DNA from: an uncultured Bacteroidales bacterium
Lineage (GTDB): Bacteria > Bacteroidota > Bacteroidia > Bacteroidales > Muribaculaceae
Assembly: GCA_900542185.1 (NCBI GenBank)
Contig: UQMZ01000013.1
Location: 1-64,000, forward strand
Reading direction: 5' to 3'
Length of the DNA: 64,000 bases
Part shown: piece by piece, positions 26,340 to 35,772 of the stretch
How positions within the stretch are numbered: the first letter of the stretch is position 1
Layout: each line of letters begins with the position of its first letter
Notes under the pieces: generated by a model
The model's input: the letters and a program-made list of their open reading frames with translations, nothing else
Database searches by the model: none
Told to the model about the DNA's origin: nothing
Program-made: the position numbers and the translations under genes

Positions 26340-28076
26340 ATGAAACAATTCTTATACCTGTCGGCAGCGGCGGGTCTGATGGCTGTTTCGATGGCTTCGT
26401 GTATCGACGACAAGTATGATCTTGACGGCATTGACACGAAATCGGAGTTCAAGCTTGTCGACCTGACTCTGCCAGTCAATGTGTCGGAAGTGAAGCTGGA
26501 CCAGATCATCAAGCTGGACGACAACTCCAGCCTGAAAGTGGTGGAAATGAACGGCCGGGAAGTGTATGCCGTGGTGCAGAACGGAGACTTCGAGTCTCAG
26601 TCGCTCAAGATCCAGGACATCAATGCGACCATTCCTCCCATAGCTCCCGTGTCTGTGGAATTCCGGCTGGTCAGCGTGGCGGGCACGCACAATTTCACTC
26701 TGACGGACGTGGCTCCGCAGCCGCTGACTTACACAGCCGACAATGTGGATGATTACATCACCGCACTGCAGGCCGTATATATGGAGAAAGATCCATCCAT
26801 CCTGGCCATGGAGGTGAGCCTGGAGGGGGGAGCCGCTTCGGGTACGACCTACGATCTCTCGGATGTCGAGATCAAGATGCCGCTCGGACTGGAGGTAAAG
26901 GATCTGGCAGCCGGTTATTCATACAATGCCGAAACAGGCATGCTTAAGATAGACCATGTGGCGTGTCCCGAAGGCAAGGGCAGGATCAGCCTGAACGTGG
27001 CCGGCATGAAGATGTCGGACGACACCAGCTTCGAGAACCACAAGCTGGTGTATAACTCCACCATTACCTTCCAGTCGGCCAATCTGGCCGTGACCAGCAG
27101 CTCCACCAATCCGGTGCCCGAACAGTTGCGCTTCAGCATCAACTCGTCGCTGTCGGCCCTGCACATCACATCCTTCTCGGGCGACGTGCACTATGACCTG
27201 ACCGGCGAAGGCCTGGACATCCCTTCCGTCAGCCTGACGGACCTGCCCGACTTCCTGTCGCAGGACGAGACCCATCTGCGTCTGGCCAACCCGCAGCTAT
27301 ATATCGGCGTGGAGAGTAACCCCGTGGCGCAGTACGGACTTAATTTCAGCACCGGCATGCGCCTGACCAAGATTTACGGCCAGACAAGCCAGGGCTCGTA
27401 CGAACCTCTTAAGCGTGTGGAGACCAGCACCGAAAAATATGGCGCCGGCCCGTACAACTTCGTGCTGTCACCCACCGATCCAAAGTCGTATCCCGATCTT
27501 TTCGCACGTAACATAGAGCATATCGGCTTCCCCGGCATGAGCGATGTCCTTGATGGTCCCGGGCTTCCCGACCGCGTTGAGATCGACCTGATCACACCCG
27601 AGATTCCGACCCATTTCGTAGATCACTTCAAGCTTCAGGAATACAGCGCGCTGAAGGGTCACTACGAGTTCCTCGCCCCGTTGGCTTTCAAGCCCGAAGG
27701 CACCGTGATAGAATACAGCGACAGCTTCGACGACTGGGGCAGCGAGGATCTGGACAAGATGACCCTTACTGCAATAACGGTGGATGCCGACGCTCTCAGC
27801 ACCATGCCGGTGAAGGCCAAGCTGCACATCACGCCCCTCGGAGGCCCCGACGCCAAACCGATAGAAGGCCTTGACATCAAGGATGTGGAAATCGAGGCTT
27901 CGTCCGACGTGCAGCATATCACGCTGGGCGTGACCGGCACTATCAAGGAGTTCAAGGGAATCAAGATCACCGCCGTGGTGAATCCCGCCAACGAGAACGT
28001 GATCGCACCCGATCAGACCATCACCCTCACCAATCTCAAGGCAAAGGTGACAGGCAGTTATGTAACCGACTTCTAA
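26340..28076 (+). CDS. Bacteroidales lipoprotein of unknown function
   Basis: A 578-residue lipoprotein. The signal peptide ends in lipobox SMASC with C21. The rest is beta-rich with no membrane helices or catalytic motif that I recognise. It sits 10 bases upstream of a DUF5723 outer-membrane barrel gene, a pairing that suggests the two proteins work together at the outer membrane. Function unknown. Confidence 0.72.
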   Translation: MKQFLYLSAAAGLMAVSMASCIDDKYDLDGIDTKSEFKLVDLTLPVNVSEVKLDQIIKLDDNSSLKVVEMNGREVYAVVQNGDFESQSLKIQDINATIPPIAPVSVEFRLVSVAGTHNFTLTDVAPQPLTYTADNVDDYITALQAVYMEKDPSILAMEVSLEGGAASGTTYDLSDVEIKMPLGLEVKDLAAGYSYNAETGMLKIDHVACPEGKGRISLNVAGMKMSDDTSFENHKLVYNSTITFQSANLAVTSSSTNPVPEQLRFSINSSLSALHITSFSGDVHYDLTGEGLDIPSVSLTDLPDFLSQDETHLRLANPQLYIGVESNPVAQYGLNFSTGMRLTKIYGQTSQGSYEPLKRVETSTEKYGAGPYNFVLSPTDPKSYPDLFARNIEHIGFPGMSDVLDGPGLPDRVEIDLITPEIPTHFVDHFKLQEYSALKGHYEFLAPLAFKPEGTVIEYSDSFDDWGSEDLDKMTLTAITVDADALSTMPVKAKLHITPLGGPDAKPIEGLDIKDVEIEASSDVQHITLGVTGTIKEFKGIKITAVVNPANENVIAPDQTITLTNLKAKVTGSYVTDF

Positions 28077-28086
28077 CATTACGACG

Positions 28087-29481
28087 ATGAAACGCATCAT
28101 AAGCATAATGACAATAGCGGCTGCGGCCGCCGTTCCGGCAATGGTCTCGGCTCAGAACACATACTCCGGCTATTTTCTGGAAAACTATACCTACGGCTAT
28201 GAGATGAACCCCTCGTTCGGCAATAACTCCAACTATGTGTCTATGCCGGCCTTAGGCAACCTCAACATGTCCATGCACGGTACGCTGCCTCTGACCAGCG
28301 TGCTGTATAACGTAGACGGCAAGACAGTGCTGTTCACCAACCCCGGTGTCTCGGTCGACGAGGCGATGAAGGACATCAAGGACAACAACCGTCTGGCCAC
28401 ATACAACAAGATAGAGATAATGAGCGGCGGCTTCAAGGCCTGGGGCGGCTACAACACCATCAACATCTCGGCCGTTGCCAACGTTGACGCCAGCCTGCCC
28501 GGTTCCATCTTCCATCTGGCCAAGGAGGGCATCACCAACCGCACCTACGATATCAAGGATCTGCGTGCACGCGCTGAGGCTTACGGCCTGATCGCGCTGA
28601 ACCATTCGCGCGACATCAAGCAGGTGCCCGGCCTGCGTATCGGCGCCACCATCAAGTTTCTGCTCGGAGTGGGTGCCATCGACGCGCAGTTCAACCGCGC
28701 CGAGCTGGAATTAGGCACCGACAACTGGATTGCCCGCACCAACGCCGACATCTACGCCTCGGTCAAGGGCCTGACGTATAAGACGAAAACCTACGAACCC
28801 AAGCAGCCCGGTCCCGGCAACGAGCCGTACGACTATGTCTCGGGCACCGATATGGACGGTTTCGGACTCAACGGCTTCGGTATGGGCTTCGACCTCGGCG
28901 CGCAGTACAAGTGGCGTGACTTTAACTTCTCGCTGGCTGTCGTGGACCTCGGTTTCATGAACTGGGGCAAGACGCAGTGGGCGTCGACCGACGGCACACG
29001 CGAGGTAGAGACCGACGCTTTCACCTTCAACTTCGACGACAAGGCCGACAATTCGTTCGACAACGAGCTGGACCGCCTGACCGACAACCTGTCGAAGCTG
29101 TACAACCTGAAGGGCATGGGCGAGAAGAGCGGCCTGACACGTTCGCTGCGCACCACCGTCAACGTGGGCGTGGAGTATGAGCTGCCTTACTACCGCAAGC
29201 TGAAGTTCGGCCTGTTGAACTCCACCTGCATCGCCGGCCCCTACACCTGGACGCAGTTCCGTCTGTCGGCCAACGTGGCTCCTGTGAAGATATTCTCCGC
29301 CACGGCCAACGTGGCCTACGGCACTTACGGCTTCGACTTCGGCTGGATGCTGAATCTGCACACGCAGAAAGGCTTCAACCTCTTTGTCGGCATGGACCAC
29401 ACCCTCGGCAAGCTCGCCAAGCAGGGCATCCCCCTCAGCTCCAACGCCAGCCTGAACTTCGGCATCAACTTCCCCTTCTAA
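28087..29481 (+). CDS. DUF5723 outer-membrane beta-barrel protein
   Basis: A 464-residue protein with a signal peptide (1-21, ending VSAQ) and alternating aromatic/polar strands, ending in a phenylalanine (SLNFGINFPF), the usual terminal signature of an outer-membrane barrel. The N-terminal text NPSFGNNSNYVSMPALGNLNMSM is typical of the DUF5723 family. It is co-transcribed with the upstream lipoprotein. No substrate can be inferred. Confidence 0.82.
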   Translation: MKRIISIMTIAAAAAVPAMVSAQNTYSGYFLENYTYGYEMNPSFGNNSNYVSMPALGNLNMSMHGTLPLTSVLYNVDGKTVLFTNPGVSVDEAMKDIKDNNRLATYNKIEIMSGGFKAWGGYNTINISAVANVDASLPGSIFHLAKEGITNRTYDIKDLRARAEAYGLIALNHSRDIKQVPGLRIGATIKFLLGVGAIDAQFNRAELELGTDNWIARTNADIYASVKGLTYKTKTYEPKQPGPGNEPYDYVSGTDMDGFGLNGFGMGFDLGAQYKWRDFNFSLAVVDLGFMNWGKTQWASTDGTREVETDAFTFNFDDKADNSFDNELDRLTDNLSKLYNLKGMGEKSGLTRSLRTTVNVGVEYELPYYRKLKFGLLNSTCIAGPYTWTQFRLSANVAPVKIFSATANVAYGTYGFDFGWMLNLHTQKGFNLFVGMDHTLGKLAKQGIPLSSNASLNFGINFPF

Positions 29482-29506
29482 CAGATTCCCTATATCAACA
29501 TAAGAG

Positions 29507-29538
29507 ACAGGCGGTGTGTCGCGCGACACACCGCCTGT
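29507..29538 (+). terminator. Perfect 32-base palindrome after the DUF5723 gene
   Basis: ACAGGCGGTGTGTCGC joined to its exact reverse complement, 25 bases past the stop. A weak AT stretch follows. Probable terminator or RNA-end hairpin. Confidence 0.7.
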
Positions 29539-29714
29539 AATATAATGGCGTTGTTAGCCAGCAACAGCACAATCCTTAGCAGGATGTATTCTGTTGATAT
29601 GTGGTCGGGATTGATGATGAGGAATGTCGCCTATACTCCGAGGACAATGGCGGGGTCAATCTGTAATTCGGTTGAGATTCTACGGCCGACCTTTAGAGTA
29701 GGGCTTGCGATATT

Positions 29715-30272
29715 TCAGAAGCCGAGGTTGACCTTACGCCATTCGATGCGGGCTTTGTACATGGATTCCTTGAGGCCGCCCTCTGACAGGAACTGCTGTT
29801 CCATCTTATCAAGAAGTGATGCCAGCATGGCATCAAGCTGGCGGATTTCTGTAATCATGATGTTGGCTACGGTTTCGTCGCTGCAATCCTTGCACTTCGC
29901 TTTGAATTCAGTGCGGTCATCACATTCCTTGCAGAACCGTCTTGCCCTTGATGTGACTTGGTCATCCATCTTCCAGACCTTAAGGTCATTCTGATACAGG
30001 TAGTCGGTGTAGTCTTCCATGAGTTCGCGGAGCGAGCCGCGTGCCACGCCCACAAGTTTGATGCCCATCTCCATTGAAACTGTGGAATCGGTGATGCCCT
30101 CCACAATGTTCTGCTTGCAGCTGCGGGCAGCCTGCCTCATCTGGTCGATGGTCCGGGTGGTATATGAGAAGGCACGCCGGATAAACATCTCAGTGACATC
30201 AGAAACACAGGCGGCCTTGCGATAGATGTTCCATCGCGACAGGTCGCCTGTGATTTTGAGGAATCCGTCCAT
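29715..30272 (-). CDS. Four helix bundle suffix-domain protein
   Basis: A 185-residue helical protein. The N-terminal two thirds match the S23/four-helix-bundle family originally found in 23S rRNA intervening sequences (RAFSYTTRTIDQMRQAARSC near 33-52 and SLRELMEDYTDYL near 83-95). A Cys-rich insert with two CxxC pairs (CKEC at about 115 and CKDC at about 128) could bind metal. The C-terminal helices match the suffix domain. Not inside an rRNA here. Function unknown. Confidence 0.72.
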   Translation of the reverse strand: MDGFLKITGDLSRWNIYRKAACVSDVTEMFIRRAFSYTTRTIDQMRQAARSCKQNIVEGITDSTVSMEMGIKLVGVARGSLRELMEDYTDYLYQNDLKVWKMDDQVTSRARRFCKECDDRTEFKAKCKDCSDETVANIMITEIRQLDAMLASLLDKMEQQFLSEGGLKESMYKARIEWRKVNLGF

Positions 30273-30302
30273 AATGAGAACGTTATTGGTGGTTACTGGG
30301 TA

Positions 30303-30374
30303 TAAGAATTATAAGAATTATAAGAGCTATAAGAGTTATAAGAGTTATAAGAGTTATAAGAGTTATAATTCTTA
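30303..30374. repeat. 9-base tandem repeat (VNTR), eight units
   Basis: Eight head-to-tail units of TAAGAGTTA or close variants. The end units (TAAGAATTA at the left, TAATTCTTA at the right) form an inverted repeat, so the array can also fold. It lies between guaA and the four-helix-bundle gene and is probably length-variable between strains. Confidence 0.9.
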
Positions 30375-30383
30375 TACCGGGGA

Positions 30384-31910
30384 TTATTCCCACTCGATGG
30401 TGGCCGGTGGCTTGGAGGAGATGTCGTAGACTACGCGGTTCACGCCGCGGACCTTGTTGATGATCTCGTTGCTGACCTTGGCCAAGAGCTCGTAGGGGAG
30501 GTGTACCCAGTCGGCGGTCATGCCGTCGGTGGAGATGACGGCGCGCAGGGCGACGCAGTTCTCGTACGTGCGCTCGTCGCCCATCACACCCACGCTCTGC
30601 ACGGGCAGCAGCATCACGCCGGCCTGCCATACCTTGTCGTACCAGCCTGACTGGCGCAGGTTGTCGATGAAGATCTTGTCGGCGGCCTGCAGCACCTGTA
30701 CCTTATGCGGGGTGATGTCGCCGAGGATGCGGATGCCGAGTCCCGGTCCGGGGAAGGGATGACGGCCAATAAGGTTCTGGTCGATGCCCAGCGCGCGTCC
30801 CACGCGGCGCACCTCGTCCTTGAACAGCAGACGCAGCGGCTCCACCACCTGCAGGTTCATCTCCTTGGGCAGTCCGCCCACGTTGTGGTGAGACTTGATG
30901 GTGGCCGACGGACCCTTGACCGAGCAGCTCTCTATCACGTCGGGATAGATGGTGCCCTGGCCCAGCCAGCGGGCGTTCTCCTCCTTCTTCGCCTCGGCGT
31001 TGAACACCTCGACGAAGTCGCGGCCTATTATCTTGCGCTTCTGCTCGGGTTCGGTGACGCCCTTCAGGTCGTTGTAGAAACGCTCGGAAGCGTCCACGCC
31101 CGTCACGTTCAGGCCCATGCCCTGGTACGAAGCAAGCACGTCCTCGAACTCGTTGGCGCGCAGCAGGCCGTTGTTGACGAATATGCAGTGCAGGTTGTGT
31201 CCGATGGCCTTGTGCAGCAGCACTGCGGCTACGGTGGAATCCACGCCGCCCGACAGACCCATTATCACCTTGTCGTCGCCGATCTTCTCCTTAAGCTCGG
31301 CCACCGTGGAATCGATGAACGAAGCGGGACTCCATGTGCCGGCGCATCCGCAGATGTCCATCACGAAGTTGGACAGCAGCTTCGGGCCGTCGGTTGAGTG
31401 GAACACTTCGGGGTGGAACTGGATGCCCCATGTCATCTCGCCGCCGATGTGGTATGCGGCATACTTCACGTCCTCGGTCGAGCCGATCACCTCGTAGTTG
31501 GCGGGCACTGAGGTGATGGAGTCGCCGTGGCTCATCCACACCTGCGTGGGAGAGGGGAGGCCGTGCATAAGCGGGTCCTCGGGAGCCACGACGCTGAGCA
31601 TGGCGCGGCCATACTCGCGGCTCGGAGCGCCCTCGACTTCGCCGCCGTAGGCGTAGGCCAGATACTGCGCGCCGTAGCATACGCCTAACAGTGGCAGCTT
31701 TCCCTTGATCTGCGACAGGTCGGGCTTCGGAGCGTCCTCGTCGCGAACCGACGCCGGACTGCCCGACAGTATCACTCCCTTCACATCCGAATCAATCTCC
31801 GGAATCTTGTTGAAGGGATGGATCTCGCAATACACGTTCAGCTCGCGCACGCGGCGCGCTATGAGCTGGGTGTACTGTGAGCCAAAGTCCAATATAAGAA
31901 TTTTTTCCAT
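30384..31910 (-). CDS. guaA: GMP synthase (glutamine-hydrolysing)
   Basis: A 508-residue enzyme that aminates XMP to GMP. The N-terminal class I glutamine amidotransferase shows the nucleophile block [16 protein letters not shown] (near residue 77) and the [12 protein letters not shown] histidine (near 168). The ATP pyrophosphatase domain has the P-loop [12 protein letters not shown] (near 219). The C-terminal dimerisation domain ends PATIEWE. Full length. Its start codon lies five bases from a 340-bp inverted-repeat element that forms its upstream region. Confidence 0.97.
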   Translation of the reverse strand: MEKILILDFGSQYTQLIARRVRELNVYCEIHPFNKIPEIDSDVKGVILSGSPASVRDEDAPKPDLSQIKGKLPLLGVCYGAQYLAYAYGGEVEGAPSREYGRAMLSVVAPEDPLMHGLPSPTQVWMSHGDSITSVPANYEVIGSTEDVKYAAYHIGGEMTWGIQFHPEVFHSTDGPKLLSNFVMDICGCAGTWSPASFIDSTVAELKEKIGDDKVIMGLSGGVDSTVAAVLLHKAIGHNLHCIFVNNGLLRANEFEDVLASYQGMGLNVTGVDASERFYNDLKGVTEPEQKRKIIGRDFVEVFNAEAKKEENARWLGQGTIYPDVIESCSVKGPSATIKSHHNVGGLPKEMNLQVVEPLRLLFKDEVRRVGRALGIDQNLIGRHPFPGPGLGIRILGDITPHKVQVLQAADKIFIDNLRQSGWYDKVWQAGVMLLPVQSVGVMGDERTYENCVALRAVISTDGMTADWVHLPYELLAKVSNEIINKVRGVNRVVYDISSKPPATIEWE

Positions 31911-31915
31911 ACGTT

Positions 31916-32255
31916 CTAAGGCATCGTTCCTTAAAAAATGTATACGCCAGGGTCGCAGATGTGCCTCAGCTTTGGCCTTGCAGGCTCAGGAGCATAGCGG
32001 GCTATGTGACTGAGGCAAAAGGTCAAAGATGAGGTGCAGCTGCGAGTCTAAGGTAATATTCCTTACCAACGTATTCATCTTGAACGAGCCATATTTTAAC
32101 AATTCATTTTTATTTGTGCCTTGCCCGGTGTCTTTTCGGTTAATTTATCCGCTCTGCTCGGTCACAGCCGCGAGGCTGCTCCCTCACAGACCGAATAAAT
32201 TACCTCGAAAATCCACCGCCCTGGCGTTTACATTTTTTAAGGAACGATGCCTTAG
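31916..32255. repeat. 340-bp inverted-repeat element in the guaA leader (MITE-like)
   Basis: Terminal inverted repeats of 37 bases (31916-31952 and 32219-32255) agree at 36 positions. Inside, 31953-32045 forms a long imperfect hairpin (TCGCA...TGCGA ends, CATAG/CTATG apex at 31993-32006), and 32130-32215 holds a second inverted repeat with a CAGCC/GGCTG apex. The small hairpin AAGG-N7-CCTT occurs three times (31918-31932, 32050-32064, 32239-32253). No gene is seen. No target-site duplication is obvious. It could be a non-autonomous mobile element or a structured guaA leader RNA. Confidence 0.7.
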
Positions 32256-32282
32256 ATTGTTGAAATAATTCTCATTGTGTAT

Positions 32283-34826
32283 TTATCCGCACTTGGATGT
32301 GCCGCAGGTGGTGCATATCAGGCAGCCTTCCTGATATACCAGGGTCTCGGCGCCGCATTTGGGACATTTCTGACCCTTGGCCACGGTGCCGGTGGGCATA
32401 TACTTCTTCAGTGCGCGCTCCACGCCCATCTTCCAGGTGTTGATGCTGGTGGAGTCGAGTTCCAGACCGCCTACCAGCTTGAGAACCTGCTCGATAGGCA
32501 TTCCGTAGCGCAGCACGCCCGAAATCAGCTTGGCGTAGTTCCAGAACTCCGGGTTGAACTTCTCGCTCAGGCCCTCGATGGTGGTCTTGTAGCCGCGCTT
32601 GTTGATGAACTGGAAGTCATAGCGTTTGTTGCCGTTCTCGTCCAAGGTCTTGATGATCTTGCCGTGGTTCACGCTCTTGGGGCAGAAGATACCGTCCTCG
32701 TCGTCGGCCAGACCGGTGAATATCTCGTAAGGCTTGTTGTCGACCAGGCCGATGAACGCAATCCACTTCTCCTTGTTGTTCTGGAAACGCACCACGTCGG
32801 CCTCCAGTTCGGCCGGTCGCTTCTGGATGGCCTCGGGGCTTGCCATATAGTGCGAATGCTTGGGTTCCTTCTTGGTGACGGCCGCCAATACGTTGTCGCG
32901 GCTTCCGTCGCGGTAAACGGTGCATCCCTTGCAGCCGGCCTTCCATGCCTCGACGTAGAGGTGGTTCACCAGCTCCTCCGACACGTCGGAAGGCAGGTTG
33001 ATGGTGACGCTGATGCTGTGGTCCACCCATTTCTGGATGGCTCCCTGCATACGCACCTTGGCCATCCAGTCTATGTCGTTGGCCGTGGCCTTATAATACG
33101 GAGACTTTGCCACTAACTCGTCTATTTCCTCGGCGGTCATGTTCTTCTTCGGCTCGATGCCGTTGACACGCATCCACTCCAGGAACTTGTGGTGGTAGAC
33201 AATGTATTCCTCGAACGAATCGCCCGTCTCGTCCACGAAGTCCACGTGTACGTCCACGTCGTTGGGGTTGACCTTGCGGCGCCGCTTGTAGACGGGGAGG
33301 AACACCGGCTCGATGCCCGACGAAGTCTGCGTCATAATGGAAGTGGTGCCGGTGGGGGCGATGGTGAGGCAGGCGATGTTGCGGCGTCCCACGCGCACCA
33401 TCTTGTCGTACAGTTCCGGATCGGCCTCGCGCAGACGGCCTATGAACGGGTTGTTCTCCTCGCGCATGGCGTCATATACCTCGAACGGGCCGCGTTCCTC
33501 GGCCATGTCGACCGAAGCGCGGTAGTATGCCAGCATCAGTTCGCGGTGCACCTTAACGGAGAATTCAATGGCCTCGTCCGAGCCGTAGCGCAGGCCCATT
33601 GCGGCCAGCATGTCGCCCTCGCCGGTGGTGCCGGCGCCGGTGCGGCGTCCCATCAGGGTCTTGGTGCGTATCTTGCGCCACAGATTCAGCTCAGCTCCCT
33701 TCACCTCGGCGGTCTCGGGGTCGGTCTCAATCTTGGCGATGATGGCGTCTATCTTCTCCATCTCCAGGTCGATGATGTCGTCCAGCACGCGCTGAGTCTT
33801 GGCCACATGCTTGCGGAACAGGTCGAAATCGAACTCAGCCTGCGGCGTGAAGGGATTCCTGACGTAGCTGTACAGGTTTATGGCCACCAGGCGGCAGCTG
33901 TCGTAAGGACAGAGGGGAATTTCGCCGCAGGGGTTGGTGGATACGGTCTCGAAGCCGAGGTCAGCGTAGCAGTCGGGCACTGACTCGCGCAGCACCGTGT
34001 CCCAGAACAGGACGCCCGGCTCAGCCGATTTCCAGGCGTTATGCGTTATCTTGTTCCACAAGGCGGTGGCGTCTATCTCGGTCTTGGTCTCCGGGTTGTC
34101 GGAATTGACGGGGAACTGCTGGGTGTAGGGTTTCCCTTCGGTGGCGGCGCGCATGAAGTCGTCGTCGATCTTGACCGATACGTTTGCGCCCGTAACCTTG
34201 CCGGCCTCCATCTTGGCGTCGATGAATTTCTCGGCATCGGGATGCTTGATGGACACCGTCATCATCAGCGCGCCGCGGCGTCCGTCCTGGGCCACCTCGC
34301 GTGTGGAGTTGGAGTAACGCTCCATGAACGGCACGAGACCCGTGGAGGTCAGCGCCGAGTTCTTGACAGGCGTGCCCTTGGGGCGGATGTGCGACAGGTC
34401 GTGACCCACACCGCCACGGCGCTTCATGAGCTGCACCTGCTCCTCGTCGATCAGGATGATGCCGCCGTACGAGTCGGGATGTCCGTCCAGTCCGATAACG
34501 AAGCAGTTGGACAGAGAGCCGACCTGCAGGTTATTGCCGATGCCGGCCATCGGCGATCCCTGGGGCACCACATAGCGGAAGCGGTCGAGCAACTCGAACA
34601 CCTCCTCATGGCTCATGGGATTGGGATACTTGGCCTCGATGCGGGCTATCTCGCCGGCGATGCGGTGGTGCATGTCGGCCGGGGTGAGTTCGTAGATATT
34701 ATGCTCGGAGTCCTTCAGGGCATATTTACTGACCCATACGCGGGCTGCCAGTTCGTCTCCGTTGAAATAGGCAAGCGAAGCCTCGTAGGCCTCGCTATAA
34801 GAGTATGTGGGCTTTTCTGTCTCCAT
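32283..34826 (-). CDS. nrdJ: Adenosylcobalamin-dependent ribonucleotide reductase (class II)
   Basis: An 847-residue class II enzyme that makes deoxynucleotides using adenosylcobalamin as radical source, with or without oxygen. The finger-loop motif NPCGE is at 298-302, with the partner redox cysteine C108 in LSNCFV. The catalytic barrel continues with APTGTTSIMTQTSSGIEP near 494-511. The C-terminus ends in a Cys-rich zinc-ribbon tail (KCPKCG...CTTCG). It depends on B12 supply. The leader is too short to hold a cobalamin riboswitch. Confidence 0.95.
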   Translation of the reverse strand: METEKPTYSYSEAYEASLAYFNGDELAARVWVSKYALKDSEHNIYELTPADMHHRIAGEIARIEAKYPNPMSHEEVFELLDRFRYVVPQGSPMAGIGNNLQVGSLSNCFVIGLDGHPDSYGGIILIDEEQVQLMKRRGGVGHDLSHIRPKGTPVKNSALTSTGLVPFMERYSNSTREVAQDGRRGALMMTVSIKHPDAEKFIDAKMEAGKVTGANVSVKIDDDFMRAATEGKPYTQQFPVNSDNPETKTEIDATALWNKITHNAWKSAEPGVLFWDTVLRESVPDCYADLGFETVSTNPCGEIPLCPYDSCRLVAINLYSYVRNPFTPQAEFDFDLFRKHVAKTQRVLDDIIDLEMEKIDAIIAKIETDPETAEVKGAELNLWRKIRTKTLMGRRTGAGTTGEGDMLAAMGLRYGSDEAIEFSVKVHRELMLAYYRASVDMAEERGPFEVYDAMREENNPFIGRLREADPELYDKMVRVGRRNIACLTIAPTGTTSIMTQTSSGIEPVFLPVYKRRRKVNPNDVDVHVDFVDETGDSFEEYIVYHHKFLEWMRVNGIEPKKNMTAEEIDELVAKSPYYKATANDIDWMAKVRMQGAIQKWVDHSISVTINLPSDVSEELVNHLYVEAWKAGCKGCTVYRDGSRDNVLAAVTKKEPKHSHYMASPEAIQKRPAELEADVVRFQNNKEKWIAFIGLVDNKPYEIFTGLADDEDGIFCPKSVNHGKIIKTLDENGNKRYDFQFINKRGYKTTIEGLSEKFNPEFWNYAKLISGVLRYGMPIEQVLKLVGGLELDSTSINTWKMGVERALKKYMPTGTVAKGQKCPKCGAETLVYQEGCLICTTCGTSKCG

Positions 34827-34849
34827 TTATGTTTTTTATAATTTTATCG

Positions 34850-34857
34850 CAAAGATA
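34850..34857 (-). promoter_or_regulatory. Promoter of nrdJ
   Basis: TATCTTTG on the minus strand, 24 bases upstream of the start codon. Confidence 0.65.
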
Positions 34858-34958
34858 CGCAAAAATGGAGATAAATCAAACGCAAAATTTGTGATTAATT
34901 CCGTATCATTGCCGTTCTCCCCGTAAAACCGTATGCCGGCGTCCATAGTCAACGGCTC

Positions 34959-35564
34959 CTAATTCTGCGCTATATCCATTTCGGTGCGACGCGAGGGGGA
35001 GGGAATTTTGAGGAAATAATTCTTTATATCGTTGATGGCGAGTTGCCGAACATTTTTAACGGCCTTGTAGTACACCACTATGCCGAGATCGAGTCTTGAA
35101 TAATCCTCATAGCAGTCCTGGCGTGCGACATAAATTCCGGTAATGGTTCTGGAGTGGGTTGTGCGCAGGAACAGATCGGCATCCTCCAGCATAAGGCTTC
35201 CTATCATCATGCCGCGTGAATAGACTCCGATGCATTCCATGCCGTTGTCGATGTACCGTGACAGTTCGAGCGGTTCGCCCGGCAGGACGTGATGCAGTTC
35301 GTCGACGGCATCGTCGTCTGACACCGTTGAAGTAAGGCTCAGGCACAGGCATCCGTCGTCGCGATGACGTGTCAGCACGCGGTCCACGCGATCAATCATG
35401 GCCACGTACGCGTCGTGACCTATCAGCTGTTCGGTGTGACGGTCAAGTACGTCCTTGTAATCAGTGACTTTAACGGGCTTCTTTATCTGTATGTCGTCTA
35501 TGCCCAACAGCAGTGCCAATAATATCACGCTGGCTCCTATTCCTATGTATATCAGTGCATCCAT
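34959..35564 (-). CDS. Membrane-anchored protein of unknown function
   Basis: A 201-residue protein with one N-terminal membrane helix (about 3-22), then a mixed alpha/beta soluble part. I do not recognise the family and see no catalytic motif. It stands alone between nrdJ and the divergent AraC-type regulator. Confidence 0.6.
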   Translation of the reverse strand: MDALIYIGIGASVILLALLLGIDDIQIKKPVKVTDYKDVLDRHTEQLIGHDAYVAMIDRVDRVLTRHRDDGCLCLSLTSTVSDDDAVDELHHVLPGEPLELSRYIDNGMECIGVYSRGMMIGSLMLEDADLFLRTTHSRTITGIYVARQDCYEDYSRLDLGIVVYYKAVKNVRQLAINDIKNYFLKIPSPSRRTEMDIAQN

Positions 35565-35772
35565 GGCGGTGTAGCGAAGGTTTCCTTTGTTTCAAAATAT
35601 AACGTCTGGAATCCTTATGCTGTTCAACCTATAATCGGATTATATAAAATTATATCCAATTTGGTCAAATTGTTCCTTTTTGACCATGAAATGCAATAAA
35701 ATTTGAGTTATTATGTTGGAATAAGAGTAAAAGGGAATAATCGCAATCAGTGTAATAGAGAATTAGACAGCA

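Noticed and set aside
30226..30429. Tandem Tyr-Lys repeat peptide (YKSYKSYK)
   Set aside because: It is the translation of the 9-base VNTR, which lies between genes and has no start context.
31911..32282. Short open frames inside the guaA inverted-repeat element
   Set aside because: They lack start context and conservation signs and are explained by the hairpin structure.
34827..34958. Cobalamin riboswitch upstream of nrdJ
   Set aside because: The promoter box is 24 bases from the start codon, leaving no room for a B12 riboswitch.
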